Shown: piece after piece, positions 42,266 through 51,858 of the stretch
How the letters are laid out: each line of letters opens with the position of its first letter
Numbering within the stretch: the stretch's first letter is position 1
Source: JAAOII01 sp965207705
GTDB lineage: Bacteria > Pseudomonadota > Gammaproteobacteria > CBDBNL01 > JAAOII01
Length of the DNA stretch: 64,000 bases
Assembly: GCA_965207705.1 (NCBI GenBank)
Contig: OZ242292.1
Location: forward strand, 248,001 to 312,000
Direction of reading: 5' to 3'
Notes under the pieces: generated by a model
Seen by the model: only the letters and a program-made list of their open reading frames with translations
Databases searched by the model: none
Told to the model about the DNA's origin: nothing
Translations under genes and position numbers: made by a program

Positions 42266-43456
42266 CTATTTGCTAACTTTAGTAACAACACCAGCGCCTA
42301 CTGTACGACCACCCTCACGAATAGCAAAACGTAATCCTTCTTCCATCGCAATAGGAACTATAAGAGCAACTGACATTTTGATATTATCGCCAGGCATAAC
42401 CATTTCAACTCCCTCTGGTAATTGAACCTCACCAGTAACATCTGTGGTTCTGAAGTAAAACTGTGGCTTGTATCCTTTAAGGAAAGGAGTATGCCTCCCG
42501 CCTTCATCTTTGCTGAGGATATATACTTCTGCCTCAAACTCTGTATGAGGAGTAATAGAACCTGCTTTAGCAAGAACCTGCCCACGCTCAACTTCTTCGC
42601 GCTTGGTTCCTCTTAGAAGAACTCCGACATTTTCGCCAGCACGACCTTCGTCAAGAAGTTTTCTAAACATTTCAACTCCTGTACAGGTGGTCTTAACTGT
42701 ATCCTTAATGCCAATTATTGCAATTTCTTCACCTACCTTGACAACCCCTCTTTCAATACGACCAGTAACCACTGTTCCACGCCCTGATATACTAAATACA
42801 TCTTCTATCGGCATAAGGAAGGGCTTATCAATGTCGCGAACGGGTTCAGGAATGAAGCTGTCAAGTGTCTCAACCAACTTAACTATGGAAGGAACTCCTA
42901 TTTCACTAGTATCTCCTTCAAGAGCTTTAACTGCGGAACCGATTATTATGGGAGTATCGTCACCCGGAAACTCATACTTGGTGAGCAATTCGCGGATTTC
43001 AACTTCCACCAATTCTTGTAGTTCCTTATCATCCACCATGTCTGCCTTGTTAAGGTAGACGACTATTTGAGGAACTCCCACCTGACGCGCCAGCAATATA
43101 TGCTCACGGGTCTGAGGCATTGGTCCATCTGCGGCGGATACAACTAAAATTGCTCCATCCATTTGGGCAGCGCCAGTAATCATATTTTTCACATAATCAG
43201 CATGTCCTGGACAATCAACATGGGCATAATGCCTTTTGTCGCTTTGATATTCAACATGAGATGTAGCGATAGTGATGCCGCGAGCTTTTTCTTCAGGAGC
43301 GTTATCAATTCCTTCAAACGCCACTGAATCACCTCCCCAGGTATCAGCACACACTTTAGTCAGAGCAGCTGTCAAGGTAGTCTTACCATGATCTACATGC
43401 CCTATGGTTCCCACATTAATGTGGGGTTTATTTCTTTCGTATTTAGCTTTTGCCAT
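42266..43456 (-). CDS. tuf: Elongation factor Tu
   Basis: EF-Tu delivers aminoacyl-tRNA to the ribosome. The 396-aa protein has the G1 motif IGHVDHGKTTLTAAL, G2 EKARGITIATSHVEY, G3 DCPGHADYVKNMITGA and G4 VYLNKADMVDD. Domains 2 and 3 include RGTVVTGRIERGVVKVGEE and GGRTVGAGVVTKV. It sits between tRNA-Thr(GGU) and tRNA-Trp, matching tufB in E. coli. A second tuf copy elsewhere is possible but not visible. Confidence 0.99.
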   Translation of the reverse strand: MAKAKYERNKPHINVGTIGHVDHGKTTLTAALTKVCADTWGGDSVAFEGIDNAPEEKARGITIATSHVEYQSDKRHYAHVDCPGHADYVKNMITGAAQMDGAILVVSAADGPMPQTREHILLARQVGVPQIVVYLNKADMVDDKELQELVEVEIRELLTKYEFPGDDTPIIIGSAVKALEGDTSEIGVPSIVKLVETLDSFIPEPVRDIDKPFLMPIEDVFSISGRGTVVTGRIERGVVKVGEEIAIIGIKDTVKTTCTGVEMFRKLLDEGRAGENVGVLLRGTKREEVERGQVLAKAGSITPHTEFEAEVYILSKDEGGRHTPFLKGYKPQFYFRTTDVTGEVQLPEGVEMVMPGDNIKMSVALIVPIAMEEGLRFAIREGGRTVGAGVVTKVSK

Positions 43457-43625
43457 AAGTATTTCCTAAATTCAAAGTTTCCTTAATAATAATAATTTTA
43501 ATAACATAAAGCTGTCAAAACACTTAATAACTTAATAAATAGTGCAAAAACAACTAGCAACACAACATAACATAGCATCTATCATACCATAGATATCCAG
43601 TAATATAACATTGACAACATTTTGA

Positions 43626-43698
<73 letters not shown>

Positions 43699-43832
43699 CT
43701 ATAGAATTCCATATCAATAATCCATAATAATATAGATGAGCACAACCAACATAAATATTATCACAAACAACGCAAAATTTCAACAATTAATCTTTTATAT
43801 AATATAAAAAATTAATTACTGAAATACAACTA

Positions 43833-43903
43833 AGCGGGTAGCGGGAATCGAACCCGCATCCTCAGCGTGGAAGGCTGATGTTCTACCATTATACCATACC
43901 CGC
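43833..43903 (-). tRNA. tRNA-Gly (UCC)
   Basis: GCGGGTA acceptor paired with TACCCGC; anticodon TCC in CAGCCTTCCACGCTG; T-arm GCGGGTTCGATTCCCGC. 71 bases. Confidence 0.97.
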
Positions 43904-44006
43904 AGATTATAAAAACCTGCCGACAAAGTAATTTTAACCCCTTTTAATAATAAAAACTTAATATATCATAACTTTATCCGCTTTTTATGATGTTTTTTAC
44001 AATAAA

Positions 44007-44088
44007 TGGAGAGGGCAGGATTCGAACCTGCGAAGTCTGAGACGGCAGATTTACAGTCTGCTGGGTTTGACCGCTCCCCAACCTCTCC
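44007..44088 (-). tRNA. tRNA-Tyr (GUA)
   Basis: GGAGAGG acceptor paired with CCTCTCC; anticodon GTA in GCAGACTGTAAATCTGC; a long variable arm, so a class II tRNA of 82 bases. Confidence 0.97.
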
Positions 44089-44187
44089 TTACATAATTAG
44101 TATCCCCTATTATACTCCTATTTATCCCCTAATATTATATTCTCCTTCTACAAATACTCTCTTTATATTCTATTCAGATTCATATTA

Positions 44188-44260
44188 TGCCGGCACCAAG
44201 ATTCGAACTCGGGACCCACTGATTACAAATCAGTTGCTCTACCAACTGAGCTATGCCGGC
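44188..44260 (-). tRNA. tRNA-Thr (UGU)
   Basis: GCCGGCA acceptor paired with TGCCGGC; anticodon TGT in ACTGATTTGTAATCAGT. It is the first of the four tRNAs upstream of tuf. Confidence 0.97.
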
Positions 44261-44273
44261 ACGTTGTTATCAA

Positions 44274-44897
44274 CTAAAAGCGGATTTTAATCCCTAAGCC
44301 AAGAGTGTTCTCAAAGTTTAGAACATTATCTGGAACTTTATCTGTGCCCAAATCGTAATCTGTAGTTCCATATCTATATGATATATGACCTATAACAATA
44401 GGGGTAAACATAATCTCATATAGAATCGCTGTTTGTATTAATTCTGTAAGGTCCCCCCCCACTAAAAGATTGGGGCTGTAATCCAACGTCCATAGTAATA
44501 TAGTAGGAATTGGGGTCTCAAATCTATAGCCGAGGTCAAGCCCTGGCATAAGCCCGTAGCTAACATCATTCTCTTTACCATCAAGTTCTAAATCTGCGCT
44601 AAGAGCAAAGATCCTAACTCCAGCAGCAAACAAAAAATTATATTCCTGCACCGAGTCAAGTGATGAAAAAACATCAAAGCTCAGTATCCTAAAATCATCA
44701 TCATTAAAGTAATAGGTGCCACCCAAATCCACGGTGCTGGCATAATTACCGCCAGAAGACATAGAGAACTCCGCAGAATCAAAATCGCTTTTATCAAAAT
44801 TGTATCCTATAGTGAAATAAAATTTACCAGCCCACGCATTTATTGGGAAAATGGCAAGAACAGTGAATAACACTGATGTTCTAAATATATTTTTCAT
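44274..44897 (-). CDS. Predicted outer-membrane beta-barrel protein (YfaZ-like)
   Basis: A 207-aa protein with a signal peptide (MKNIFRTSVLFTVLAIFPIN, then AWA) followed by alternating polar/hydrophobic strands and a C-terminal phenylalanine (LGLGIKIRF), typical of barrels inserted by the BAM complex. The overall look (GGTYYFNDDDFRI, YSPNLLVGGD, ISYRYGTTDYDLG) recalls the YfaZ family, but this is a visual impression. It sits between secF and the tRNA cluster on the same strand. Function unknown. Confidence 0.6.
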   Translation of the reverse strand: MKNIFRTSVLFTVLAIFPINAWAGKFYFTIGYNFDKSDFDSAEFSMSSGGNYASTVDLGGTYYFNDDDFRILSFDVFSSLDSVQEYNFLFAAGVRIFALSADLELDGKENDVSYGLMPGLDLGYRFETPIPTILLWTLDYSPNLLVGGDLTELIQTAILYEIMFTPIVIGHISYRYGTTDYDLGTDKVPDNVLNFENTLGLGIKIRF

Positions 44898-44945
44898 AAC
44901 TTTATACTATATATGTAATTGCAAAACGGACATAACCATACATAC

Positions 44946-45863
44946 TTATGGCGCGCCAACATCATACTTTTCTTTAACTTCACTTATCCTTTGTAGTTTC
45001 AACAAAACAAGTAGGTTAGAAGCAACATAAATTGAAGAATAAGTCCCTACTACTACCCCCATAGTTAATGCCAAAGCAAAATTACGAATGCTATCGCCGC
45101 TTAATAAACATAGGCATAATAGCACAAACAGAGTGGTCAAAGAAGTGATTAGAGTCCTACCAAATACCTGACGCAAGGATATGTTAATAACCTCAGTAAT
45201 GCTCTCAGTCCGAGTGTTTGCCATATTTTCACGTATGCGGTCCGACACCACTATCGTATCATTCAACGAATAGCCAATCACCGCTAAAATTGCTGCCAGA
45301 ACCCCCAGGTCAAATTCAAGTTGTAACAAAGAAAACAACCCTAAAATAATTAACACATCATGCATCAATGCCACAATAGCCCCAAGAGCATATTTCAACT
45401 GAAAACGAAAAGCAACATAAACTAAAACCAGCCCCACCGCCAACAGCATACCCAAGCCGCCTTTCTCACGCAATTCTTCGCCAACTTGAGCGCCGATAAA
45501 CTCGGTGCGCCTTAGCTCAACAGCGCGGTTATCTTGTTGCAATAACTCCAATACTTCAGTGCCAGTATCTGCTGATTTTTTCTCATTTAATCTTATAAGG
45601 ATAGTCCTTTCATCTCCAAAATACTGCACCGAAGAGCCAACATATTTACTATTATCAATGATATCGCGCACATACCCAAGTTCTACTTGTTGCGGGTAAC
45701 TCACTTCTACCGCAGTTCCGCCAGTAAAATCAAGCCCCCAATTAAGCCCGCGTACACCTACAAATACTATTGATAAAAAGCATAATGACAACGAAAGTAT
45801 AATCGCCAACTTTCTGTAGTCCATAAAATTAAAATGCTCAAATTTTTCCTTAATATTTTCCAT
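44946..45863 (-). CDS. secF: Protein translocase subunit SecF
   Basis: SecF and SecD use the proton motive force to finish protein export. The sequence (305 aa from the ATG at 45863) has six membrane segments, the FTGGTAVEV periplasmic entry, and the family motifs VGYSLNDTIVVSDRIREN and RTLITSLTTLFVLLCL. An in-frame TTG at 45869 overlaps the secD stop, but the ATG two bases after that TGA is preferred. It is co-transcribed with secD and yajC. Confidence 0.96.
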   Translation of the reverse strand: MENIKEKFEHFNFMDYRKLAIILSLSLCFLSIVFVGVRGLNWGLDFTGGTAVEVSYPQQVELGYVRDIIDNSKYVGSSVQYFGDERTILIRLNEKKSADTGTEVLELLQQDNRAVELRRTEFIGAQVGEELREKGGLGMLLAVGLVLVYVAFRFQLKYALGAIVALMHDVLIILGLFSLLQLEFDLGVLAAILAVIGYSLNDTIVVSDRIRENMANTRTESITEVINISLRQVFGRTLITSLTTLFVLLCLCLLSGDSIRNFALALTMGVVVGTYSSIYVASNLLVLLKLQRISEVKEKYDVGAP

Positions 45864-45865
45864 AA

Positions 45866-47821
45866 TCAAATATATATTTTCTTAACTAAACCCCTGCCAT
45901 AAACAAACTCCATAAGTCGTCTGGTAACTATAATACTGGTAAAAAGAGAGGTCAATATGCCGATAGACAAGGTTACTGCAAATCCCTTAATTGGTCCCGT
46001 TCCTATGCTAAATAGAATAATCCCCACTAACAATGTGGTTATATTCGCATCAATAATAGATAAGAAGGCGCGATTATAGCCAGCGTCAATAGCCGCAATC
46101 CCACTTAGCCCCTGTTTTATCTCCTCTTTTATACGAGAGAACACAAGAATATTTGCATCCACCGCCATACCTACAGTTAATACTATACCTGCTATTCCTG
46201 GCAAGGTTAAAACTGCAGACAATTGAGACATTACTGCAACTATTAGCAAAAGATTAAAAGCCAAAGCAATGTTTGCCATTAGTCCGCATAGTTTGTAATA
46301 AAGTAGAATAAAAAGAATTACCGCCAAAGAACCTATCAATAAAGAGATTACCCCATTTCTTATGTTATCTTGCCCTAAACTAGCGCCAATGGTTCGCTCC
46401 TCAACAAAATAAATCGGCGCTGCCAAAGCTCCAGCTCTTAATAATAACGCAAGTTCAGATGCCTCTTTCTGGTCATATAAGCCAGTTATAACAAACCTGC
46501 TGCCAAGTACATCGCGAATCGTAGCCAAGCTTATTATTTGCTTAGTGGTGTCGGTTTCAAATACGGTCTCACCAGTTTCCTCATCCTTGGAAAAGTTTTT
46601 AACTTTAGTTTCCACCAACAGAACAGCCATATTTCTGCCAACAGCTGTGCGAGTAACTCTATTCAACGCCCTGCCTCCTCTGGAGTCAAGGGTAATCGCC
46701 GCTTGAGGTACCCCGTTTTCGTCAAATTGCGCCTGCGCATTAATCACATTGCCACCAGTGACTATTACGCTAGGCGTCAGATAAACCTTTTCTCTGGGAT
46801 TTTCTCTAAACGGAAATGGAACTCTACGACCAGTACTTCCGCGTGGCGATTCCAAACGAAACTCCAAATTAGCAGTGGAACCTATAACCCGTTTAGCTGC
46901 GGCTGTATCCTCAACACCAGGAATTTCTACCACTATTCTTTTTTGCCCCTGTCTTTGCACCAGTGGAGAAGCAACCCCTAATTCATTTATTCTTTCTCTG
47001 AGAATAGCCATATTCTGACTGATGGCAAAACCCTCAACTTCTTGCATAAATGACTCGGAAAAATAAAATCGGACATAATAAAGTCCGCCATCTTCCCAGT
47101 CATCATTTTCCATGTCGGTGTATTCTTCGGAGATTAATTTAATTGCTTCCTTACGGCTTTCATTCTGGACAAATGCGATTTCTATGGCAGGATATTCAAT
47201 CCCTGCAATATCCACCTTGCCATCCGTAGAAAAATAAACATTGCGCAAGCGATTTTTACCCAGAATAATCTTAAATTGCTCTGCTGAGGCATCTATACGT
47301 TGCTTAATTGCCGCTTTGGTGTCTACCTCCATTAAAAAATGCACTCCTCCACGCAAGTCAAGCCCCAGGTTAAGCGACTTGCCTCCTGCTAATCTAATCA
47401 AGGGCGATGCGGTTTTCAGGCGGTTATAAGTCATTATGTAATCCCCATCATAATTATCTAACAACCATGCATTCAGTAGGGCGCGAGTTCTTGAACGTTC
47501 CTGGGTATCATAAAATCTTATTTCAAAAACCCGTTCTTCACTACCTCCCCTTCTAAGACGTCCAGCATATTCGTAAGTAATATTCTGCTCTGCGAGCAAA
47601 TCGCGAATGCCATCGCGCAGGGTATTATCAAGAACAATCTGAGCGCGAGAAGGCGATAGTTGAAGAGCATATCTATCAGGAGAAAAATTAGGAATAGTAT
47701 AAAAAATAGCCCAAGCCAGAACAGCCAAGACCACAAAATCTAACCATATACGCTTCTGTCGTTTAACAGTTTTATAGCGCCGTTCACCTAAGCTATCGCC
47801 TAATAGATAACGTAATATCAT
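45866..47821 (-). CDS. secD: Protein translocase subunit SecD
   Basis: The 651-aa SecD has an N-terminal membrane anchor and a large periplasmic P1 domain (LNLGLDLRGGVHFLMEVD; NELGVASPLVQRQGQKRIVV). The five-segment membrane domain carries the VLTVGMAVDANILVFSRIKE motif, whose Asp takes part in proton use. Blocks such as ITGLYDQKEASELALLLRAG fit the gammaproteobacterial form. It starts 42 bp after yajC and ends against secF. Confidence 0.97.
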   Translation of the reverse strand: MILRYLLGDSLGERRYKTVKRQKRIWLDFVVLAVLAWAIFYTIPNFSPDRYALQLSPSRAQIVLDNTLRDGIRDLLAEQNITYEYAGRLRRGGSEERVFEIRFYDTQERSRTRALLNAWLLDNYDGDYIMTYNRLKTASPLIRLAGGKSLNLGLDLRGGVHFLMEVDTKAAIKQRIDASAEQFKIILGKNRLRNVYFSTDGKVDIAGIEYPAIEIAFVQNESRKEAIKLISEEYTDMENDDWEDGGLYYVRFYFSESFMQEVEGFAISQNMAILRERINELGVASPLVQRQGQKRIVVEIPGVEDTAAAKRVIGSTANLEFRLESPRGSTGRRVPFPFRENPREKVYLTPSVIVTGGNVINAQAQFDENGVPQAAITLDSRGGRALNRVTRTAVGRNMAVLLVETKVKNFSKDEETGETVFETDTTKQIISLATIRDVLGSRFVITGLYDQKEASELALLLRAGALAAPIYFVEERTIGASLGQDNIRNGVISLLIGSLAVILFILLYYKLCGLMANIALAFNLLLIVAVMSQLSAVLTLPGIAGIVLTVGMAVDANILVFSRIKEEIKQGLSGIAAIDAGYNRAFLSIIDANITTLLVGIILFSIGTGPIKGFAVTLSIGILTSLFTSIIVTRRLMEFVYGRGLVKKIYI

Positions 47822-47863
47822 AAGGTTGCTATAGTATTCTTAGTAGTGGAATCAATATAAATG

Positions 47864-48193
47864 CTATATTGCTTTAAGAGTCCCTTTAGGCAAGGAGGTG
47901 GCGACTGAGCTTTTCTGCACTTTCATCTTGACGTTATTATCAATTTCCAGCACCAAGAAGCTATCTCCCACTTTTTGAATGATTCCAGCTACACCGCCTG
48001 CAGTAACCACTTCATCTCCTTTTTGTAAACTACCGAGAAGTTCTTTATGAGCTTTGTTCCTTTTGGACTGGGGACGCCACAAGAAAAAGTAAAACACCAA
48101 AGCGAATATTCCCAATAAAACAAATGGCTCAAAAGAGCTGAAAGGCGAAGCGCCGTCTGCTGCATAAGCAGGAGTAATAATCATATTTAACAT
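47864..48193 (-). CDS. yajC: Sec translocon accessory protein YajC
   Basis: 109 aa with one membrane segment (FVLLGIFALVFYFFLWRPQS) followed by a basic cytoplasmic domain with KGDEVVTAGGVAGIIQKV, the YajC core. YajC associates with SecDF. The leader is an 11-bp tandem repeat that runs to within two bases of the ATG, so there is no evident ribosome-binding site. Order tgt-yajC-secD-secF is the standard one. Confidence 0.95.
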   Translation of the reverse strand: MLNMIITPAYAADGASPFSSFEPFVLLGIFALVFYFFLWRPQSKRNKAHKELLGSLQKGDEVVTAGGVAGIIQKVGDSFLVLEIDNNVKMKVQKSSVATSLPKGTLKAI

Positions 48194-48195
48194 AA

Positions 48196-48228
48196 TTGTA
48201 TCTAAATTGTATCTAAATTGTATCTAAA
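48196..48228. repeat. 11-bp tandem repeat abutting the yajC start
   Basis: TTGTATCTAAA occurs three times exactly (48196-48206, 48207-48217, 48218-48228). On the mRNA it reads TTTAGATACAA directly before the ATG. Confidence 0.92.
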
Positions 48229-48264
48229 AGATAAGTAAAAAATTGATTTTAACTTATTTAACGG

Positions 48265-49371
48265 TTAATCTGGACAATAACAAGCATAAAAATCACTAAT
48301 GAAGGATTTTAATTTATCTTTTTTTATTGCGCTTCGCATATTTTGCATCAATTTTTGATAATAAAAGACATTATGGCAAGCCGCCAGCTGTGCTCCACTC
48401 ATCTCTTTACAGCGAAATAGGTGATGCAAGTACCCTAAACTATAATTTGCGCAGCAATAACAGTCGCAATCTTCCTGTGGCGGTTGTTCACTTCCCTTAT
48501 ATTTGGCATTGCGAATCTTAATCACCCCAGAACGGGTGAATAACTGCCCATTACGAGCATTGCGCGTAGGTAAAACACAATCAAACATATCCATGCCACG
48601 CGCCACCGACTCCACCAAATCCGCAGGAGTCCCCACTCCCATTAAATAACGCGGAGTGGCGGCAGGCATGAGCGGAGCTATATGCTCTACCATCTCCAAC
48701 ATTTCTTGCTGTGGCTCCCCCACAGACAAACCACCCAAAGCATAGCCATCAAAACCAATAGCTGTTAATGCATTTAAGCACTCCTGGCGAAGTTCTTTAT
48801 ACATGCCTCCTTGAACTATACCAAATAGCTGTTGCCCTGGCGGAGTTCCTCGCTTATGCGCATCTTTGCATCTTTGCGCCCAAGCCAACGATAAATCCAT
48901 TGATTGCTTCGCCTGCTGGCGAGAGGCAGGATAAGGAGTGCAGTCATCAAAGCACATTGCAATATCTGCGCCTATATCCTGCTGAGCGCCAATAGATACT
49001 TCAGGTGATATAAACACTTTAGCGCCATCAACTGGTGAATTGAAGGTAACTCCCTCTGCGCTTATTTTACGCATGGCACTTAAGCTGAACACCTGATAGC
49101 CACCTGAATCTGTGAGGATGGGCTTATTCCACCCCATAAATCTGTGCAGACCGCCAAATTTCTTTATTTCTTCAAGTCCAGGGCGCAATAGCAGATGAAA
49201 AGCATTGGCTAAAATAATTTGAGCCCCTGCCTCCTCCGCATCCCGAAACAAAGGTCCTTTTAGCGCGCCTTGGGTGGCGATAGGCATGAAGAAAGGCGTT
49301 TCCACCTTGCCGTGAGCCAGAGTTAGCTCTCCAGTGCGGGCTTCTCCATCGGTTGCAGTAATACTAAACAT
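48265..49371 (-). CDS. tgt: Queuine tRNA-ribosyltransferase
   Basis: Tgt exchanges guanine 34 for preQ1 in tRNAs with GUN anticodons. The start at ATG 49371 (MFSITATDGEARTGEL) gives 368 aa, the usual size. Motifs: ANAFHLLLRPG, the nucleophile Asp region FMGWNKPILTDSGGYQVFSL, GGLSVGEP, YLMGVGTPADLVE and DMFDCVLPTRNARNGQLFT. The zinc site is visible in CDCYCCANYSLGYLHHLF. It is divergent from the RraA-like gene. Confidence 0.97.
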   Translation of the reverse strand: MFSITATDGEARTGELTLAHGKVETPFFMPIATQGALKGPLFRDAEEAGAQIILANAFHLLLRPGLEEIKKFGGLHRFMGWNKPILTDSGGYQVFSLSAMRKISAEGVTFNSPVDGAKVFISPEVSIGAQQDIGADIAMCFDDCTPYPASRQQAKQSMDLSLAWAQRCKDAHKRGTPPGQQLFGIVQGGMYKELRQECLNALTAIGFDGYALGGLSVGEPQQEMLEMVEHIAPLMPAATPRYLMGVGTPADLVESVARGMDMFDCVLPTRNARNGQLFTRSGVIKIRNAKYKGSEQPPQEDCDCYCCANYSLGYLHHLFRCKEMSGAQLAACHNVFYYQKLMQNMRSAIKKDKLKSFISDFYACYCPD

Positions 49372-49416
49372 CAGTAGCCATATATTAATACAAGTTTGCA
49401 AAAAAACCTATTTATA

Positions 49417-50208
49417 ATGCACTTTATGGATGTAAAAAAATCACTTGCTATTATGCAACAACTAAAGCAATACGACAGCCCGACTATATGTAATGCAATT
49501 GAAATTATAAAAGGCAGCAGGCAAAATAGTGGATTCACTTACGCGCCCGTTTTTTGCACAGAGCCACAACTGCCACCTATGGTAGGGTTTGCTAAGACCG
49601 CTAAAATTAGAGGCAAAACTCCATCAGTAGATGACCCGCAACAAATATTACAAAGGCGTTTGGACTACCATACCTATATGGGCAGCGAAGTTCAAATTGA
49701 AGGTAGTGATGTTGGCGATAGCGGCGCAGCCATGAATACAGCCATGAATATGGCAACGAATACACCAACTCTTCCAGCAGTTGCCGTCATTGAAGACATG
49801 GACTACCCATCTCCCGTTGCTTGTTTCTTTGGAGAAATTAACATGGTTGTCCATAAGGGATTGGGGCTAAAAGGAGTACTAACCAGCGGCTTAGTGAGGG
49901 ACTTGGATAGCATGGAAAAAGGCATGCCTATTATTGCAGCTGGAGTAGGAATATCTCATGCGCACGTTCATGTAAAAGAAATTAACACAAAAGTTAATAT
50001 AATGGGGATGGAAGTTATGCCTAATCAGATGGTGCATGCAGATAAGCATGGAGCGGCGGTAATAGAAGACGATAAGATATTGCAAGCGCTGCCTGAGGCG
50101 ATTAATCACATAATCGCCAAAGAAAAGATAGTCATTGATGCGGCGCGCCAACCTGATTTTGATGCGGCAAAGCTCAATGAAGCATGGAATAAGTTTATTG
50201 CAAAGTAA
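49417..50208 (+). CDS. RraA-family protein (aldolase-like fold)
   Basis: About 263 aa. The core VVHKGLGLKGVLTSGLVRDL, then MPIIAAGVG and MVHADKHGAAVI, matches the RraA/HMG-aldolase family, including the Arg-Asp pair in VRD and the DKHGA motif (usually DxDGV). The N-terminal YDSPTICNAIEII (usually TPTVSDAL) also fits. Members act as RNase E inhibitors or as pyruvate-releasing aldolases; which applies here is unclear. An insertion near residue 110 (GAAMNTAMNMATNTP) is repetitive. Start at ATG 49417 or 49426. It is divergent from tgt. Confidence 0.75.
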   Translation: MHFMDVKKSLAIMQQLKQYDSPTICNAIEIIKGSRQNSGFTYAPVFCTEPQLPPMVGFAKTAKIRGKTPSVDDPQQILQRRLDYHTYMGSEVQIEGSDVGDSGAAMNTAMNMATNTPTLPAVAVIEDMDYPSPVACFFGEINMVVHKGLGLKGVLTSGLVRDLDSMEKGMPIIAAGVGISHAHVHVKEINTKVNIMGMEVMPNQMVHADKHGAAVIEDDKILQALPEAINHIIAKEKIVIDAARQPDFDAAKLNEAWNKFIAK

Positions 50209-50210
50209 GC

Positions 50211-51206
50211 TTATGGGCTGGCGGCTATGTCTAAGTTGTCCAACCATTTAGTAGTCACTGCAGCTGGCAAAGGAACATAGCCATCTTTGACTACAACTTC
50301 TTGGCCCAAGCGTGAGTATATCAATTTAATTAACTCTCTTTCCAGTGGTGGTAAATCTCGACCAGGTTTTTTATTGATATAAACATACAAAAAGCGCGAT
50401 AAAGGATATGTTCCATTAGCTGCATTAGCTGCTGTCGGTTCAATATACTTGCCTGTCCGAGTGCTAATCGGCAACGCCCTCACTCCTGCTGTTAAATAAC
50501 CTATACCCGAATAGCCAATAGCATTCCTGCTATCATTTATAGATTGAACCACCGAAGAAGAACCAGGTTGTTCATTGACAGTATCTTTAAAGTCGCCTTT
50601 ACACAACCCCTTACTTTTGAAGTAGCCATAAGTCCCCGATGCGGAATTTCTACCGAACAACTGGATAGGACGACTTTGCCAGCCGCCAGTTAACCCGAGC
50701 TGTCCCCAAGTGGTTATATCCTCTGTGCCACCGCACTTACGAGTGGCGGAGAATATCGCATCCACTTGCTTAATGCTCATTCCACCTAAAGGATTATCCT
50801 TGTGAACAAACACAGCCAAAGCATCAATAGCAACCGGGAAGTATGTTGGTTTATAGCCGAACTTTTTCTCAAAGTCAGCTATTTCCTTTTCTTTCATTAC
50901 TCGGCTCATAGGACCAAGGTTTGAACTCCCTTCTATAAGGGCAGGAGGAGCGGTGGAAGAACCAGCCGCCTGAATTTGAACGCTCACGCTGGGATAAATT
51001 CTTTGGAACTCTTCCGCCCACAAAGTCATAAGATTAGCAAGCGTGTCGGAACCAACACTTGATACTTTGCCGGCTATACCAGTTGTTTTTTTATATTCAG
51101 TCAGATTTTTGTCCACGTCCGCATAGGCATCCGCAACAAAACAAGAACTTAATATAAAAAAGATGATAACAGTTGTAGTCATCATTGAAAAAATAATTTG
51201 TTTCAT
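50211..51206 (-). CDS. pstS: Phosphate-binding periplasmic protein, PstS-like
   Basis: A 331-aa protein with a signal peptide (TVIIFFILSSCFVADAYA). The binding-protein fold is suggested by VSSVGSDTLANLMTLWAEEF, IQAAGSSTAPPALIEG, GRNSASGTYGYFKSKGLC and AIGYSGIGYLTAGV, which are phosphate-contact loops in PstS. No pstC, pstA, pstB or phoU is nearby, so it is an orphan here. A stand-alone phosphate sensor or scavenging role is possible. It converges on the RraA-like gene and diverges from the thioredoxin-fold gene. Confidence 0.82.
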   Translation of the reverse strand: MKQIIFSMMTTTVIIFFILSSCFVADAYADVDKNLTEYKKTTGIAGKVSSVGSDTLANLMTLWAEEFQRIYPSVSVQIQAAGSSTAPPALIEGSSNLGPMSRVMKEKEIADFEKKFGYKPTYFPVAIDALAVFVHKDNPLGGMSIKQVDAIFSATRKCGGTEDITTWGQLGLTGGWQSRPIQLFGRNSASGTYGYFKSKGLCKGDFKDTVNEQPGSSSVVQSINDSRNAIGYSGIGYLTAGVRALPISTRTGKYIEPTAANAANGTYPLSRFLYVYINKKPGRDLPPLERELIKLIYSRLGQEVVVKDGYVPLPAAVTTKWLDNLDIAASP

Positions 51207-51278
51207 AAGGTTTGCTTAATAGATTAATTAAGGGAATTATATACTAATCTCTTGCGAAAAGTGGTATATAATTATTCT

Positions 51279-51833
51279 ATGGTAGAAACTGCATCAACAA
51301 TGTTGCCTTTGGGAAGCAAAGCAGCGGACTGGAATTTACAAGATAGCGTATCGGATAAATTCTTTAGTTTAGCGGATTTGGCATCGCCTAAAGCGACAGT
51401 CATCATGTTTATTTGTAATCATTGTCCCTTTGTTAAGCATATTCAAAGCGAATTAGCGGCATTGGCGCGAGATTATCAGCCAAAAGTCATTTCCATCATT
51501 GCGATTAATTCCAATGATGTTATCAACTATCCCGAGGATTCTCCACCTAAGATGAAAGAAGCAGCCGAACACAACGGCTATACTTTTCCTTATCTTTTTG
51601 ACGAGAGTCAGGATGTTGCTAAAGCATATAAGGCAGTATGCACGCCGGACTTCTTTGTCTTTGATGGTAATTTGGAGTGCGCCTATCGCGGACAATTAGA
51701 TGATTCCCGTCCAGGCAATAGTATTCCTGTAACCGGTAAGGACATAAGAGAGGCATTAGATAGTTTATTGGCTGGCAAGCAGGTTAATCCGCATCAGCGA
51801 GCAAGCACTGGCTGCAACATTAAATGGAAATAA
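51279..51833 (+). CDS. Thioredoxin-fold protein, AhpC/TSA-redoxin type
   Basis: About 184 aa from the ATG at 51279 (MVETASTMLPLG); the frame extends to 51252. It has a redoxin fold with the active-site region MFICNHCPFVKHIQSELA (CxxC form: Cys-Asn-His-Cys) and a cis-Pro segment in CTPDFFVFD. Homologues are small cytoplasmic thiol reductases or peroxidase-like proteins of unsettled substrate. No signal peptide is present. The C-terminal RASTGCNIKWK is characteristic of this subgroup. Confidence 0.8.
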   Translation: MVETASTMLPLGSKAADWNLQDSVSDKFFSLADLASPKATVIMFICNHCPFVKHIQSELAALARDYQPKVISIIAINSNDVINYPEDSPPKMKEAAEHNGYTFPYLFDESQDVAKAYKAVCTPDFFVFDGNLECAYRGQLDDSRPGNSIPVTGKDIREALDSLLAGKQVNPHQRASTGCNIKWK

Positions 51834-51858
51834 GCGGGGTATCATATAAGCGCGGCGC

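Noticed and set aside
44006..44290. 94-codon plus-strand frame
   Set aside because: It runs antisense across the tRNA-Tyr and tRNA-Thr genes (the MERAGFEPAKSE-type phrase is a well-known tRNA mistranslation).
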